Origin: UBA12202 sp049595035
Lineage (GTDB): Bacteria; Pseudomonadota; Alphaproteobacteria; Puniceispirillales; UBA1172
Direction of reading: 5' to 3'
DNA length: 64,000 nucleotides
Assembly (NCBI GenBank): GCA_049595035.1
Contig: JBMYKD010000001.1
Location: forward strand, 62,001 to 126,000
Shown: positions 36,565 through 45,263 of the stretch, piece after piece
Numbering within the stretch: the stretch's first letter is position 1
How the letters are laid out: each line of letters starts with the position of its first letter
Translations under genes and position numbers: made by a program
Notes under the pieces: model-generated
Told to the model about the DNA's origin: nothing
Databases searched by the model: none
Seen by the model: only the letters and a program-made list of their open reading frames with translations

Positions 36565-37205
36565 TGTCTCTGATATCTCGGCCATGGCTATGGAAACTAG
36601 CCAATAATCAGATCATTTTGGCAACGGAAAGTCCTGCCAGAATCCGCATGTTTACAGATGCGGCTATCGCATTTACGCCCATTGCCGCTAATCTTGATGA
36701 AGACGCCATTCGGCTAGCCGCAAGTCACGAAAATCTATCTCCAACCGATACCGCTTCCGTGCTCGCCGAAGCCAAGGCGATGAAACTATCCGCTCTTCAC
36801 CCGACGGCACTGGTGATTGCATCTGATCAATTGTTGGTTTGTGATGGCGATATATATAGTAAACCCATCACCAGAACAGACGCCAGAATCCGATTACAAC
36901 AACTTGCTGGTAAAACACATGAACTGGTTACCGCCGGTATTATTCTACTTGGTGGTCAACGGCTTTGGCATGTGGTGAAATCCCCGAAAATCACCTGCCG
37001 CCAGCTTGGTGATCAGGAAATAGAATCCTATCTCGATACGATGGGCGATGACGCATTTATCACCCCCGGTGTATATATGATAGAAAAACTGGGGGTTCAT
37101 ATGATCAGCAAAATGGAAGGATGTTCCTACACCATACAGGGCTTCCCCATGTTAGAATGCCTTGAATATTTACGTCGTTACGGTCTGGAGCCTGTAAGAA
37201 CATGA
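36564..37205 (+). CDS. maf: Maf-like nucleoside triphosphate pyrophosphatase
   Basis: House-cleaning pyrophosphatase of the Maf/YceF family, which hydrolyses dTTP/UTP or modified nucleotides. It has ILATESPARIRMF as the substrate loop (family form LASASPRR), EAKAMKLSA, the catalytic ASDQLLVCDG, and the GVYMIEKLG end. The first ~15 residues (MSLISRPWLWKLANNQ) precede the core. 213 residues is normal. The exact substrate class cannot be told by eye. It overlaps coaE as ATGA. Confidence 0.88.
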   Translation: MSLISRPWLWKLANNQIILATESPARIRMFTDAAIAFTPIAANLDEDAIRLAASHENLSPTDTASVLAEAKAMKLSALHPTALVIASDQLLVCDGDIYSKPITRTDARIRLQQLAGKTHELVTAGIILLGGQRLWHVVKSPKITCRQLGDQEIESYLDTMGDDAFITPGVYMIEKLGVHMISKMEGCSYTIQGFPMLECLEYLRRYGLEPVRT

Positions 37206-37810
37206 TTCGCCTCGGTCTGACAGGGTCAATTGCTATGGGCAAGACGACGGCTGCAAATATGATGCGTGAACGTGGAATACCCGTCCATGATTCTGACGCT
37301 GTGGTGCATCGATTGATGTCAAATCATGGTGAGGCAGTTCAGCCAGTGCTGGAGTTATTCCCACATGCTGATGATGGAATTGGCGGGATTGACCGAAAAG
37401 CCATAGCGGCTGATGTATTTAAACATCCGGAAAAACGCGCCAAGCTAGAAGCAATCATTCACCCACTTGTCCGGCATGACAGAGAAAGCTGGGCGGATTA
37501 TCTTGATGATGATGACCCGCCTATTATTGTTTTTGATATCCCGCTTCTATTTGAAACGGGGTCAGAGAATTTCTGTGATTATGTCGCTACCGTATCGGCG
37601 CCTTTATGGGTGCAGAAAAAAAGAGCCATGTCCCGGGATGGTATGACAGATGAAAAACTCAGTCATATCCTAAGGGCTCAAACACCAGACGCCGAAAAAC
37701 AAGAACGGGCAGATTATGTCCTGCCAACAGCATATGGAAAAATGGTTACCGGCTGGTATATTGATCAGATGATAACAGATATTCTGTTACGGGAGGCACC
37801 GGATGCGTGA
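37202..37810 (+). CDS. coaE: Dephospho-CoA kinase
   Basis: Last enzyme of coenzyme A synthesis, phosphorylating the ribose 3' hydroxyl of dephospho-CoA. The P-loop GLTGSIAMGKTTAANM is at residues 5-20, with HDSDAVVHRLM, and IVFDIPLLFETG for substrate binding. The length of 202 residues fits. It overlaps maf by four bases and dnaQ by eight. In many alphaproteobacteria aroE sits between maf and coaE; it is absent here. Confidence 0.94.
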   Translation: MIRLGLTGSIAMGKTTAANMMRERGIPVHDSDAVVHRLMSNHGEAVQPVLELFPHADDGIGGIDRKAIAADVFKHPEKRAKLEAIIHPLVRHDRESWADYLDDDDPPIIVFDIPLLFETGSENFCDYVATVSAPLWVQKKRAMSRDGMTDEKLSHILRAQTPDAEKQERADYVLPTAYGKMVTGWYIDQMITDILLREAPDA

Positions 37811-38516
37811 AATTGTTCTTGATACAGAAACCACCGGCCTTGAACACGACCTTGGCCATCGGATCATCGAGATTGGTGCCGTGGAATTAATTAGCCATAT
37901 TCCCACTGGTAAACATTTCCATGTCTATATAAACCCCGAACGTGATATTGATGTTCGGGCTAGCGAAGTTCATGGCATAACGATTGATCAGCTGGCGGAT
38001 AAACCTGTTTTTGCCGATATTGCTGATGACTTTCTGCATTTTATCAGGGATGCAACCTTAGTCATTCATAATGCCAGTTTTGATATGGGATTTATTAATG
38101 CAGAATTGAGCCGCTTGCAAAAGCCGGCCATTAGCAATGATCTTGTCATTGATACCTTAATGATGGCACGGAGAAAATATCCCGGCGGTCAGGCCAGTCT
38201 TGACGCATTATGTAAGAAATTCGGTATTGATAACTCTGGCCGTGATCTGCATGGTGCGCTTATTGATGCAGATCTGCTGGCGCTGGTATATATCGAACTC
38301 ATTGGCGGCAAACAGCCTGATCTGATGGGGGAAATAGGACAGCTCTCATCGTCAGATAGCGCCGTATCTAGTCATGAACAGAATATATCAGTTTCTTCAC
38401 CATCTGATACAGCCAGAGTGGCACGCGATTTTCCTGAATATGCCGATGAGCGCGCGGCTCATCAGCATTTTGTAAGTCAGATGGAAAATCCTATCTGGAA
38501 TAAATATCAATCCTGA
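37803..38516 (+). CDS. dnaQ: DNA polymerase III epsilon subunit (proofreading exonuclease)
   Basis: 3'-5' exonuclease of the replicative polymerase. DEDDh motifs are present: LDTETTGLE (Asp7, Glu9), NASFDMGFINAEL near residue 94, and the final HGALIDADLLALVY with the histidine and aspartate. The C-terminal linker is rich in Ser and ends with RAAHQHFVSQMENPIWNKY, the part that contacts the polymerase subunit. 237 residues is normal. The stop overlaps the convergent secB end by ten bases. Confidence 0.95.
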   Translation: MREIVLDTETTGLEHDLGHRIIEIGAVELISHIPTGKHFHVYINPERDIDVRASEVHGITIDQLADKPVFADIADDFLHFIRDATLVIHNASFDMGFINAELSRLQKPAISNDLVIDTLMMARRKYPGGQASLDALCKKFGIDNSGRDLHGALIDADLLALVYIELIGGKQPDLMGEIGQLSSSDSAVSSHEQNISVSSPSDTARVARDFPEYADERAAHQHFVSQMENPIWNKYQS

Positions 38517-39016
38517 TCTTCAGATTGCTCGGCCGCTTGTTGCTGTTGCTGCATTCGCATCTGATAGAGGCGAATAAAATCTATCGGTTGAATGTTCAGC
38601 GGCATGAACCCGCCATCACGGGTAATATTGCTCATCAATGCGCGGGCAAAGGGAAACAGAAAACGGGGGCCTTCGATCATGACGATGGGATGAATCGTTC
38701 TTTCTTCCATATCTGCTGCCACCGATACTTCCCCGCCATAGCTGAGTTCAGCCAGAAACATTGTCTGTTCACCCTGTTTAGCAGATGCCTTGATCATCAG
38801 AACGACCTCATAATGTCTTTCTCTGTCAGCAATGGGTTTTGAGGTAACAGAAAAATTGACAGATACCTGTGGCGCATCTGAAGGGTTATTGTAAATATGA
38901 GGCGCATGCGGGTTTTCAAAAGATAAATCTTTGACGTAATGGCTATGAAAGGTGATTTGTTGATCTGGTGTAGTGATCCCACCATCGGCAATATTGGCTG
39001 ATTGTTCCGTACTCAT
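38507..39016 (-). CDS. secB: Protein-export chaperone SecB
   Basis: Cytoplasmic tetrameric chaperone that keeps preproteins unfolded and hands them to SecA. Recognised by HYVKDLSFENPHAPHIY (residues ~27-43), VNFSVTSKPIADRERHYEVVL, and GPRFLFPFARALMSNITRDGGFMPLNIQPIDF. The C-terminus is Gln- and Glu-rich (MRMQQQQQAAEQSEDQD). 169 residues is normal. Its neighbours dnaQ and fxsA fit the conserved alphaproteobacterial order. Confidence 0.95.
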   Translation of the reverse strand: MSTEQSANIADGGITTPDQQITFHSHYVKDLSFENPHAPHIYNNPSDAPQVSVNFSVTSKPIADRERHYEVVLMIKASAKQGEQTMFLAELSYGGEVSVAADMEERTIHPIVMIEGPRFLFPFARALMSNITRDGGFMPLNIQPIDFIRLYQMRMQQQQQAAEQSEDQD

Positions 39017-39052
39017 AATGATTTCCTTTCGGCTGGATAATAAATAGCCTGT

Positions 39053-39598
39053 TTATCTGGACTCATTTCTATCATGATTGTCATCAGGGTCAATATGCTC
39101 TGCTTCTCCTTCAACAATCATATCAGACGGATGATCTGTCGGCATCCGGGATGGCTGATCAGTATCATCAGCTTGATGATCCTGATTTGTCATATTCATG
39201 TGCATATGTGCTGTAAAGCCACCTGCCTGAAAAGGAAAAGGTCTATTTCGGGCGGCAGGAAACAGATGAAATAGCGCGTATCCGATGGCATCCCGAATGC
39301 CCGGAATAAAGCATAATATTCCAAAAGCATCGCTGGCATAACCGGGGATTACCAGCGCAAATCCTCCGAACAGAACTGGCAACACTAGTGGCATGATTTC
39401 ATGTGGGGGTTTTGCTATGCCGCCATTGGCAAGAATCTGCATAAACCGGTAGCGCATCAACTGAAAGCCAATGATAGCGGTAATAAAGACCCCGATGATG
39501 GTCGGTAGAACATTTATGGCATCTGCTACGATACCAAAAACCAATACCTCAACCCAAATCAGGGCAATAATAAAAGCAAGAATTAACAGACCTCTCAT
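39053..39598 (-). CDS. fxsA: FxsA family membrane protein
   Basis: Small inner-membrane protein; in Escherichia coli FxsA helps T7 exclusion, but its normal role is unknown. Membrane segments lie at about 3-23, 26-46 and 70-95 (VLFGGFALVIPGYASDAFGILCFIPGIR includes the family's conserved loop). The tail is hydrophilic and acidic, with DDTDQPSRMP and DHDPDD-like stretches. I place the start at 39598 because AAGGA lies six bases before it; the ATG at 39604 is directly adjacent to AAGGA. Divergent from the Tim44-like gene. Confidence 0.85.
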   Translation of the reverse strand: MRGLLILAFIIALIWVEVLVFGIVADAINVLPTIIGVFITAIIGFQLMRYRFMQILANGGIAKPPHEIMPLVLPVLFGGFALVIPGYASDAFGILCFIPGIRDAIGYALFHLFPAARNRPFPFQAGGFTAHMHMNMTNQDHQADDTDQPSRMPTDHPSDMIVEGEAEHIDPDDNHDRNESR

Positions 39599-39674
39599 GA
39601 CCATTCCTTAAGTTTATTCTGACAATATATCTCTATATAAGGTGATAATATCTCTATCCAGATTGTGCTTACAT

Positions 39675-39717
39675 GACTCAAAATCATTTTCTTTTTAATC
39701 GAATAATCACTAGAGTC
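39675..39717. promoter_or_regulatory. Two GANTC sites in the fxsA/Tim44-like gap
   Basis: GACTC at 39675-39679 and GAGTC at 39713-39717 lie in the 209-bp divergent gap. They are CcrM-type methylation sites, so either promoter could be sensitive to methylation state. Nothing else recognisable is in the gap except the palindrome GGCTTAAGCC at 39783-39792. Confidence 0.35.
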
Positions 39718-39807
39718 TTGTCGTTTTAACCTAATGCGTCTATCTGTATGTAACAAGAGCATAAACTGGCGCGTGGCATAAAAGGCTTAAGCCAATAGGA
39801 GAAAACC

Positions 39808-40434
39808 ATGTTTAATGGGCCCTTTGTCGATATTTTAATTTTTGCGGTGCTGGCAATTTTCTTGATATTCCGGCTGCGTTCTATTCTGGGGCGCCGTGAG
39901 GGGTTTGAAGAAGATCCAAAGACAAGGTCAACCGCAGCATTTAAAACGCAATCCAAACCAGACCCTAACACCAACCTGCCTTCTGGTCAGGGAATCGAGG
40001 CCATAATTGCTGCTGATCCAAATTTCAGCCAACAGGCCTTCATCGATGGGGCAGAACAGGTATATGGAATGATTCTGACAGCGTTTGCCCGTGGTGATAT
40101 GGATGAATTGAGACCTTTATTGGGATATGACATGGCAAGCAGTTTTTCTGATGTTATCAATGAACGCAATAAAGCGGGCGAAGAATTGAGTATTACACTT
40201 ACAGATTTAAGTCGGGTTGATATCCAAAATGCCATGGTTGTTGAGGGCATTGCTTCTATTACTGTGGAATACCAGTCCACACAAATCAGAGTGTTGAAAG
40301 ACGAAAACGGAACCATCATTGATGGCGATCCCAAAGAAGCAGAAACATTCGTCGATCAGTGGACATTTGAACATGATGTCAGCTCATCTAGCCCGAACTG
40401 GTTATTGGTGGAAACCCAGACGTCAGAAAACTAA
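39808..40434 (+). CDS. Tim44/TimA family inner-membrane protein
   Basis: An N-terminal membrane segment (about residues 7-25, VDILIFAVLAIFLIFRLRSILG) is followed by a charged linker and a Tim44-like domain from about residue 65: GIEAIIAADPNFSQQAFIDGAEQVYGMILTAFARGD, ending DPNW-like NWLLVETQ. Bacterial homologues (TimA) are thought to help with membrane or outer-membrane protein biogenesis; the mechanism is not settled. The gene is normally near secB in alphaproteobacteria. Ribosome site AGGAGA. The mltA gene usually found next to it is missing. Confidence 0.87.
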   Translation: MFNGPFVDILIFAVLAIFLIFRLRSILGRREGFEEDPKTRSTAAFKTQSKPDPNTNLPSGQGIEAIIAADPNFSQQAFIDGAEQVYGMILTAFARGDMDELRPLLGYDMASSFSDVINERNKAGEELSITLTDLSRVDIQNAMVVEGIASITVEYQSTQIRVLKDENGTIIDGDPKEAETFVDQWTFEHDVSSSSPNWLLVETQTSEN

Positions 40435-40455
40435 TTCTATCAATCAGGCTAGTAT

Positions 40456-41091
40456 ATGGATTGCCAGTATATTGAGCATGAAAGCCGACAGATGAAAAAG
40501 CGGGACAAGCAGAATAGCAATAAAGATGATGATGTTCTCTGGCAGGAAGTGGCTAAAACGATAAACCCTATGCCGCAGGATTCGATGATCCCGCCCCAGC
40601 GTAAGGTAAAAAATCCGTCTTTGGCCGCAATGACCACCGGGAAAACACCACCAGACCAGAATACATCACGGAAATATGACTTTAACCCGTCAACCCTCCC
40701 GCCGGGGCATATATCAAGACCCCTATCATATCGGGACTTAAAACCTGCTGATCTAGCGGCAGAAAAAGTCAGCGGTATTTCGCGGATGGATGCCAAACGG
40801 ATTAGAAGTGGTCAGATCAATCCGACGGCACGACTTGATCTTCATGGTATGACCATGGATAGTGCCAGAATGGCCTTGCGCCGATTCATTACAGAAAAAC
40901 AGATGGAAAAGCATCAGCATATTCTGGTGATTACTGGTAAAGGGGTTGCTGGTAAAGGCGTCATAAGGCAAGCTTTGCCCAACTGGCTGGATGAAGCCCC
41001 TTTATCAGAACAGGTGGTAGCATATCATACCGCTAAACCGAAAGATGGCGGCACGGGCGCCTGGTATATTAAATTACGGCAGAAAACATGA
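40456..41091 (+). CDS. Smr domain protein
   Basis: Protein of the small MutS-related (Smr) type, a possible nuclease domain. Residues 1-110 are basic and probably disordered. The Smr domain covers ~115-210: RLDLHGMTMDSARMALRRFI with the LDLHG motif, then VITGKGVAGKGVIRQALPNWL, and GGTGAWYIKLRQ. The start is uncertain: ATG 40456 has no clear ribosome site, and ATG 40492 is an alternative. Overlaps the XRE gene as ATGA. Cellular role unknown; close relatives sit next to mltA and a Tim44-like gene. Confidence 0.85.
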   Translation: MDCQYIEHESRQMKKRDKQNSNKDDDVLWQEVAKTINPMPQDSMIPPQRKVKNPSLAAMTTGKTPPDQNTSRKYDFNPSTLPPGHISRPLSYRDLKPADLAAEKVSGISRMDAKRIRSGQINPTARLDLHGMTMDSARMALRRFITEKQMEKHQHILVITGKGVAGKGVIRQALPNWLDEAPLSEQVVAYHTAKPKDGGTGAWYIKLRQKT

Positions 41092-41456
41092 CACCATTCG
41101 GAGAAAAACTGCGTGACTTGCGAAAACAGCATGGCATGACCATGGCCAGTATGGCTCAACATCTTGGCGTATCATCGGCATATCTATCGCAGGTAGAACA
41201 CGGCAGGCGTGCTTCCCCCGGGGTTATCATGATGGATCAGATATGCGGCTTGTTCGGGCTGATATGGGAAGATGCCGAAGCATTGAAAGAACTAGCCAGA
41301 TTATCCAATCAAAGGGTAGTGATTGACACGTCCGGCTTGAGTCAGGATGCGATGATCGCGGCAAACCTGTTTGCACAATTACTGCCTAAAGTAAGCGAAG
41401 AAGAAGCGAGAATCATGGCAGAGTGGCTGAAAACACGACAAGATCAGCTTTTGTAA
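41088..41456 (+). CDS. XRE-family transcriptional regulator
   Basis: Short (122 residues) helix-turn-helix protein. The HTH covers about residues 6-65: LRDLRKQHGMTMASMAQHLGVSSAYLSQVEHGRRASPG, of which the SSAYLSQVEHG helix reads the DNA. The remainder is helical, with no ligand domain. It is coupled to the Smr gene by an ATGA overlap. The same small XRE protein is usual in this alphaproteobacterial cluster. Targets unknown. Confidence 0.88.
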   Translation: MTPFGEKLRDLRKQHGMTMASMAQHLGVSSAYLSQVEHGRRASPGVIMMDQICGLFGLIWEDAEALKELARLSNQRVVIDTSGLSQDAMIAANLFAQLLPKVSEEEARIMAEWLKTRQDQLL

Positions 41457-41533
41457 TTATACTAGCAAAATGACGCTGTTCCTGTTAGTAACCGCCCATA
41501 CAGAATCACTCAGTTCCTGTAAGGAGAGTTTTC

Positions 41534-42157
41534 ATGACTAAAGAAAACCCAGCACCGATAACAGCAGCACCAAGAAAAGCAGATGTTAAACGTCAAACCA
41601 ATGAAACAAGCATTTCTGCCCATATCAATCTTGATGGTACCGGCACAGTCAAGGTTTCAACAGGTTTAGGGTTTTTTGATCATATGATCGAACAACTAGG
41701 CCGGCATAGCCTGATTGATATCACTCTCAATTGTCAGGGTGACTTGCACATTGATGCTCATCACACAGTTGAGGATTGTGGCTGGGCATTGGGTGATGCG
41801 TTTTCCCGTGCGCTTGGTGACCGCCGCGGTATTACCCGTTACGGGATGTCTTTTCTGCCTATGGATGAAGCCCTGACCAGAGTTGCTATTGATATTTCCG
41901 GCCGGCCCTATCTGATATGGCATGTCAAATTACCTTCGCCGCGGCTTGGGGATATGGATACCGAGGTATTTGAGGAATTCTTCCGGGCCTTCAGCCAGGC
42001 ATCGGGCATGACGCTTCATATCGAAACCTGCTATGGTAGCAACACGCATCATATTATTGAGAGTAGTTTCAAAGCATTGGCACAGGCCTGTAAAATAGCG
42101 GTTGCGATTGATCCCAGACAGTCAGATCGTATTCCTTCGACCAAGGGAGTGCTGTAA
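41534..42157 (+). CDS. hisB: Imidazoleglycerol-phosphate dehydratase
   Basis: Dehydrates imidazole glycerol phosphate in histidine synthesis. The manganese-binding histidine clusters FFDHMIEQLGRHSLID and DAHHTVEDCGWALGDA are present, plus the C-terminal GSNTHHIIESSFKALA. It is the stand-alone form, without the phosphatase domain found in enterobacteria; 207 residues. Ribosome site AAGGAG. It opens the rightward operon hisB-hisH-GNAT-hisA-hisF-hisE; hisG, hisD, hisC and hisI are not here. Confidence 0.96.
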   Translation: MTKENPAPITAAPRKADVKRQTNETSISAHINLDGTGTVKVSTGLGFFDHMIEQLGRHSLIDITLNCQGDLHIDAHHTVEDCGWALGDAFSRALGDRRGITRYGMSFLPMDEALTRVAIDISGRPYLIWHVKLPSPRLGDMDTEVFEEFFRAFSQASGMTLHIETCYGSNTHHIIESSFKALAQACKIAVAIDPRQSDRIPSTKGVL

Positions 42158-42170
42158 CAAGCAGTCGTCA

Positions 42171-42830
42171 ATGAAATTGGTTATTGTGGATTATGGTTCT
42201 GGCAATTTGCGCTCAGTGGAACATGCTCTGAAAACTGCCGCTCATGATGCTGGATTGCCGCATCAGACGCTGGTTTCTTCAGAACCCGATATGGTGGCAT
42301 CAGCTGATTATCTGGTTTTGCCGGGCGTTGGTGCGTTTGCTGACTGTAAAAAAAACCTGACCCGAATCGATGGTATGGTTGATGCGTTAACACACATAAC
42401 TATTGACCATGGCCGCCCCTTTCTGGGAATTTGTGTCGGTATGCAATTACTGGCAGAATATGGTGATGAAGGTGGCACAACCATTGACGGGCTTGGCTGG
42501 GTGTCTGGCGGGATCACGCGGATGTCACCGGTGATGAATGGTCACCCTCTTAAAGTGCCACATATGGGTTGGAACCATCTCATCATATCTGAGGATTTTT
42601 CTGATGATGTGATCTTTGCCGGACTGGACAATGATAGCCGTGCCTATTTTCTCCATAGCTATCATTTGACTGGCGGTAATGATAAACAGATTGCGGCGCG
42701 AACCGATTACGGTGGTCATATTGTTGCCGCAGTAAAAAGAGATAATATTACCGGGCTTCAATTTCATCCGGAAAAAAGCCAGAAAGTAGGGCAGCGAATT
42801 CTTTCAAACTGGCTGTCTTACACCCCCTAA
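42171..42830 (+). CDS. hisH: Imidazole glycerol phosphate synthase glutaminase subunit
   Basis: Class I glutamine amidotransferase that feeds ammonia to HisF. The start at 42171 gives MKLVIVDYGSGNLRSVEHAL; the in-frame region upstream to 42102 lies inside hisB. The nucleophile cysteine is in FLGICVGMQLL; the catalytic His and Glu are in LQFHPEKSQ. Length 219 is normal. It follows hisB after 13 bases. Acts as a heterodimer with the hisF product encoded two genes later. Confidence 0.95.
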   Translation: MKLVIVDYGSGNLRSVEHALKTAAHDAGLPHQTLVSSEPDMVASADYLVLPGVGAFADCKKNLTRIDGMVDALTHITIDHGRPFLGICVGMQLLAEYGDEGGTTIDGLGWVSGGITRMSPVMNGHPLKVPHMGWNHLIISEDFSDDVIFAGLDNDSRAYFLHSYHLTGGNDKQIAARTDYGGHIVAAVKRDNITGLQFHPEKSQKVGQRILSNWLSYTP

Positions 42831-42851
42831 CCAAAAAGGGAATAGCTTGTC

Positions 42852-43430
42852 ATGATGGCACAAGATAATAGAAAACCAATTACGGCTGTGGAAACAGTTA
42901 AAAATCTAAATGCTGCTGATGTAATCGAATTATGTGATGCAGCCATCGAAACCATTGAAAGTGGCGGTGGTTTTGGCTGGATAACCCCGCCACCACGAAA
43001 TGTTCTCGAAGATTACTGGAAAGGTGTTATGCTTATTCCGGAACGTGAGTTGATCATTGGCCGCATTGATGGGGTTGTTGGCGCTAGTTGCCAGATTTTA
43101 CGTCCGCCGCGGAATAACGAAGCCCAGAAACTGACATGCTCATTAACGACTTTTTTTGTGGCCCCTTGGGCGCGTGGGCAAGGATTGGCTCCCCTGATGC
43201 TTGATGAGGCAGAGGCATTTTCACGATCTGAAGGTTTCAAGGTAATTAATCTGGATGTTCGCGCAACGCAGAAGCGAGCCATTCAGCGATATGAAGCCGC
43301 AGGATATATACGTTTTGGTGAACACCCGAAATATGCCTATATCAATGGGGAATATGCGACAGGATATTACTATTATAAAGACATTAATGAAAAAACAGAA
43401 CGTCTGGAAAAAGAGCCTTCCCCGTCATGA
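42852..43430 (+). CDS. GNAT-family N-acetyltransferase within the his operon
   Basis: Acetyl-CoA-dependent transferase of the GNAT fold. The acetyl-CoA loop is FFVAPWARGQGLAPLMLDEAEAFSR, with Q/RGxGx form RGQGLA, followed by the beta bulge region INLDVRATQKRAIQRYEAAGYIRFGEHP. The N-terminal ~45 residues are helical. The gene lies between hisH and hisA, 21 bases after hisH and overlapping hisA by four bases (ATGA). The substrate is unknown. A link with histidine metabolism is only suggested by the setting. Confidence 0.85.
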   Translation: MMAQDNRKPITAVETVKNLNAADVIELCDAAIETIESGGGFGWITPPPRNVLEDYWKGVMLIPERELIIGRIDGVVGASCQILRPPRNNEAQKLTCSLTTFFVAPWARGQGLAPLMLDEAEAFSRSEGFKVINLDVRATQKRAIQRYEAAGYIRFGEHPKYAYINGEYATGYYYYKDINEKTERLEKEPSPS

Positions 43431-44143
43431 TCATTTTTCCTGCCATAGACCTCAAGGATGGCCAGTGTGTGCGTTTGCGCCATGGTGATTTTGACCAGTT
43501 AACCATTTACAATAGTGATCCCGGTGATCAGGCGGATCAATTCGCGAAAGCCGGAACGCAATGGATTCATTGTGTTGATCTGGACGGCGCGGTGGCCGGA
43601 AAACCGGTCAATATCGATGCCGTGAAAGCTATTCTTGCATCTGGCTTGAAGCTTCAACTTGGTGGCGGAATCAGAGATATGAAGATGATCTCTGCTTGGC
43701 TAGAGCAAGGGGTTGAGCGTGTCATTCTAGGGACGATTGCCCTCAAAAATCCTGCGCTGGTTCTTGAAGCGGCGAAAGCATTCCCTGGCCAGATCGCGGT
43801 TGGGGCAGATGCAAAAGACGGGATGATTGCTGCCGAAGGATGGCTTGAAACATCACATATTCCAGTTCTTGATCTGGTGCGTCGATTTGAAGATGGCGGG
43901 GTTTCGGCTGTTATTTTTACGGATATTAGCCGCGATGGTGCGCTTGAAGGTGTTAATCATGACGCGACACTAGCACTGGCTGAAGCAGTATCCATTCCGG
44001 TGATTGCATCAGGTGGGGTTGCGGATATCACGGATATAAAAAGCCTAGCAGGCACAGCTGTTCACGGTGTGATTATTGGCCGTGCTATTTATGATGGCCG
44101 GCTTAAGCTGAAAGATGCCATTGCCTATCAGGGCGCTTTCTGA
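43427..44143 (+). CDS. hisA: Phosphoribosylformimino-5-aminoimidazole carboxamide ribotide isomerase
   Basis: TIM-barrel isomerase of histidine synthesis (ProFAR to PRFAR). The start IIFPAIDLKDGQCVRLRHGDF contains the first catalytic aspartate; the second half has FTDISRDGALEGVN with the other aspartate, and SGGVADITDI and GVIIGRAIYDGRL bind phosphate. 238 residues is normal. The stop overlaps hisF by one base (TGATG). Confidence 0.95.
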   Translation: MIIFPAIDLKDGQCVRLRHGDFDQLTIYNSDPGDQADQFAKAGTQWIHCVDLDGAVAGKPVNIDAVKAILASGLKLQLGGGIRDMKMISAWLEQGVERVILGTIALKNPALVLEAAKAFPGQIAVGADAKDGMIAAEGWLETSHIPVLDLVRRFEDGGVSAVIFTDISRDGALEGVNHDATLALAEAVSIPVIASGGVADITDIKSLAGTAVHGVIIGRAIYDGRLKLKDAIAYQGAF

Positions 44144-44904
44144 TGCTTGCCGTGCGCGTTATCCCCTGTCTGGATGTTCATGAAGGCCGGGTAGTCAAAG
44201 GGATCAATTTTGTTGATCTGGTTGATGCAGGTGATCCGGTAGAACAGGCTAAAATATATAATGATGCTGGTGCAGATGAGCTTTGTTTTCTGGATATTTC
44301 CGCAAGTATAGAAGGCAGAAAGGCCATGGCTAATGTTATTAGCCGGACAGCTGATCATTGTTTTATGCCGTTGACCGTTGGCGGCGGTGTTAGTGAGGTT
44401 GAAGATTTCAGAAAATTGCTTCTGGCAGGTGCTGATAAAGTATCTGTCAATTCCTCAGCCGTAAAACGCCCTGAATTATTATCCGAAGCAGCATCCCGTT
44501 TTGGTAGCCAGTGCGTGGTGCTGGCTATCGATGCCCGCCGTCATGCTGATGGCTGGTTTGAAGTGGTTACCCATGGCGGCCGCACCCCGACCGGTATCGA
44601 TGCCATTGCATGGGCAGAAAAGGGCTGTGCCATGGGCGCGGGTGAGATTTTGCTTACATCCATGGATGCCGATGGTACTAAAAACGGCTATGATATTCCA
44701 TTGACGCGGGCCGTTAGTGATGCGGTATCCATTCCGGTCATTGCGTCAGGTGGTGCTGGCAAGGCCGATCACATGGTCGAAGCGATTACTGAGGGTCATG
44801 CATCAGCCGTGTTAGCTGCATCCATCTTTCATTTCGGCTTACTTGATATGAATACCGTCAAACAACATATGGCAGATCACGGACTGGAAGTCCGCATACC
44901 ATAA
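44143..44904 (+). CDS. hisF: Imidazole glycerol phosphate synthase cyclase subunit
   Basis: TIM-barrel cyclase that with HisH makes imidazole glycerol phosphate and AICAR. RVIPCLDVHEGRVVKGINF at the N-terminus has the first catalytic aspartate; MDADGTKNGYD has the second; SGGAGKADHM and AASIFHFG are phosphate loops. 253 residues is normal. It follows hisA by a one-base overlap and precedes hisE by 12 bases. Confidence 0.97.
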   Translation: MLAVRVIPCLDVHEGRVVKGINFVDLVDAGDPVEQAKIYNDAGADELCFLDISASIEGRKAMANVISRTADHCFMPLTVGGGVSEVEDFRKLLLAGADKVSVNSSAVKRPELLSEAASRFGSQCVVLAIDARRHADGWFEVVTHGGRTPTGIDAIAWAEKGCAMGAGEILLTSMDADGTKNGYDIPLTRAVSDAVSIPVIASGGAGKADHMVEAITEGHASAVLAASIFHFGLLDMNTVKQHMADHGLEVRIP

Positions 44905-44916
44905 AGGAGCGACAAG

Positions 44917-45234
44917 ATGAGCATTTCAATCCTCGAAGAGCTTTATGACATTATCCTGTCACGCCGTGGCGAAGACCCGAAGATATCCTGGACAGCACGC
45001 CTATTGCTGGAAGCCCCCCAATTGCCTGCCCGCAAACTTGGTGAAGAAACAACCGAAGCTATTATCGCGGCCATGTCCGGCAAGCGGGATGACCTTATCG
45101 GAGAAGCCGCTGATGTGGTTTATCATCTGCTGGTCGTATTGGCGGCCGCTGATATCACTCTTGAGGAATTATGGGATGAGTTATCCCGCCGCCGCCAGCA
45201 ATCCGGTATTGAAGAAAAAGCCAGCCGGACATAA
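44917..45234 (+). CDS. hisE: Phosphoribosyl-ATP pyrophosphatase
   Basis: Alpha-helical MazG-like pyrophosphatase that removes pyrophosphate from phosphoribosyl-ATP. Core SWTARLLLEAPQLPARKLGEETTEAIIAAMSGKRDDLIGEAADVVYHLLVVL contains the metal-binding EExxE and ExxD acids. It is 105 residues, the stand-alone form. Ribosome site AAAGGAG. Usual last gene of the alphaproteobacterial his cluster, followed by the HIT gene. Confidence 0.94.
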   Translation: MSISILEELYDIILSRRGEDPKISWTARLLLEAPQLPARKLGEETTEAIIAAMSGKRDDLIGEAADVVYHLLVVLAAADITLEELWDELSRRRQQSGIEEKASRT

Positions 45235-45263
45235 CCTTCAGAAAACCGATAAGGAGAATATTT

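Noticed and set aside
41478..41520. GTTCCTGT repeated at 41478 and 41513 before hisB
   Set aside because: Only 8 bases long with a 35-base period and no other symmetry; likely chance.
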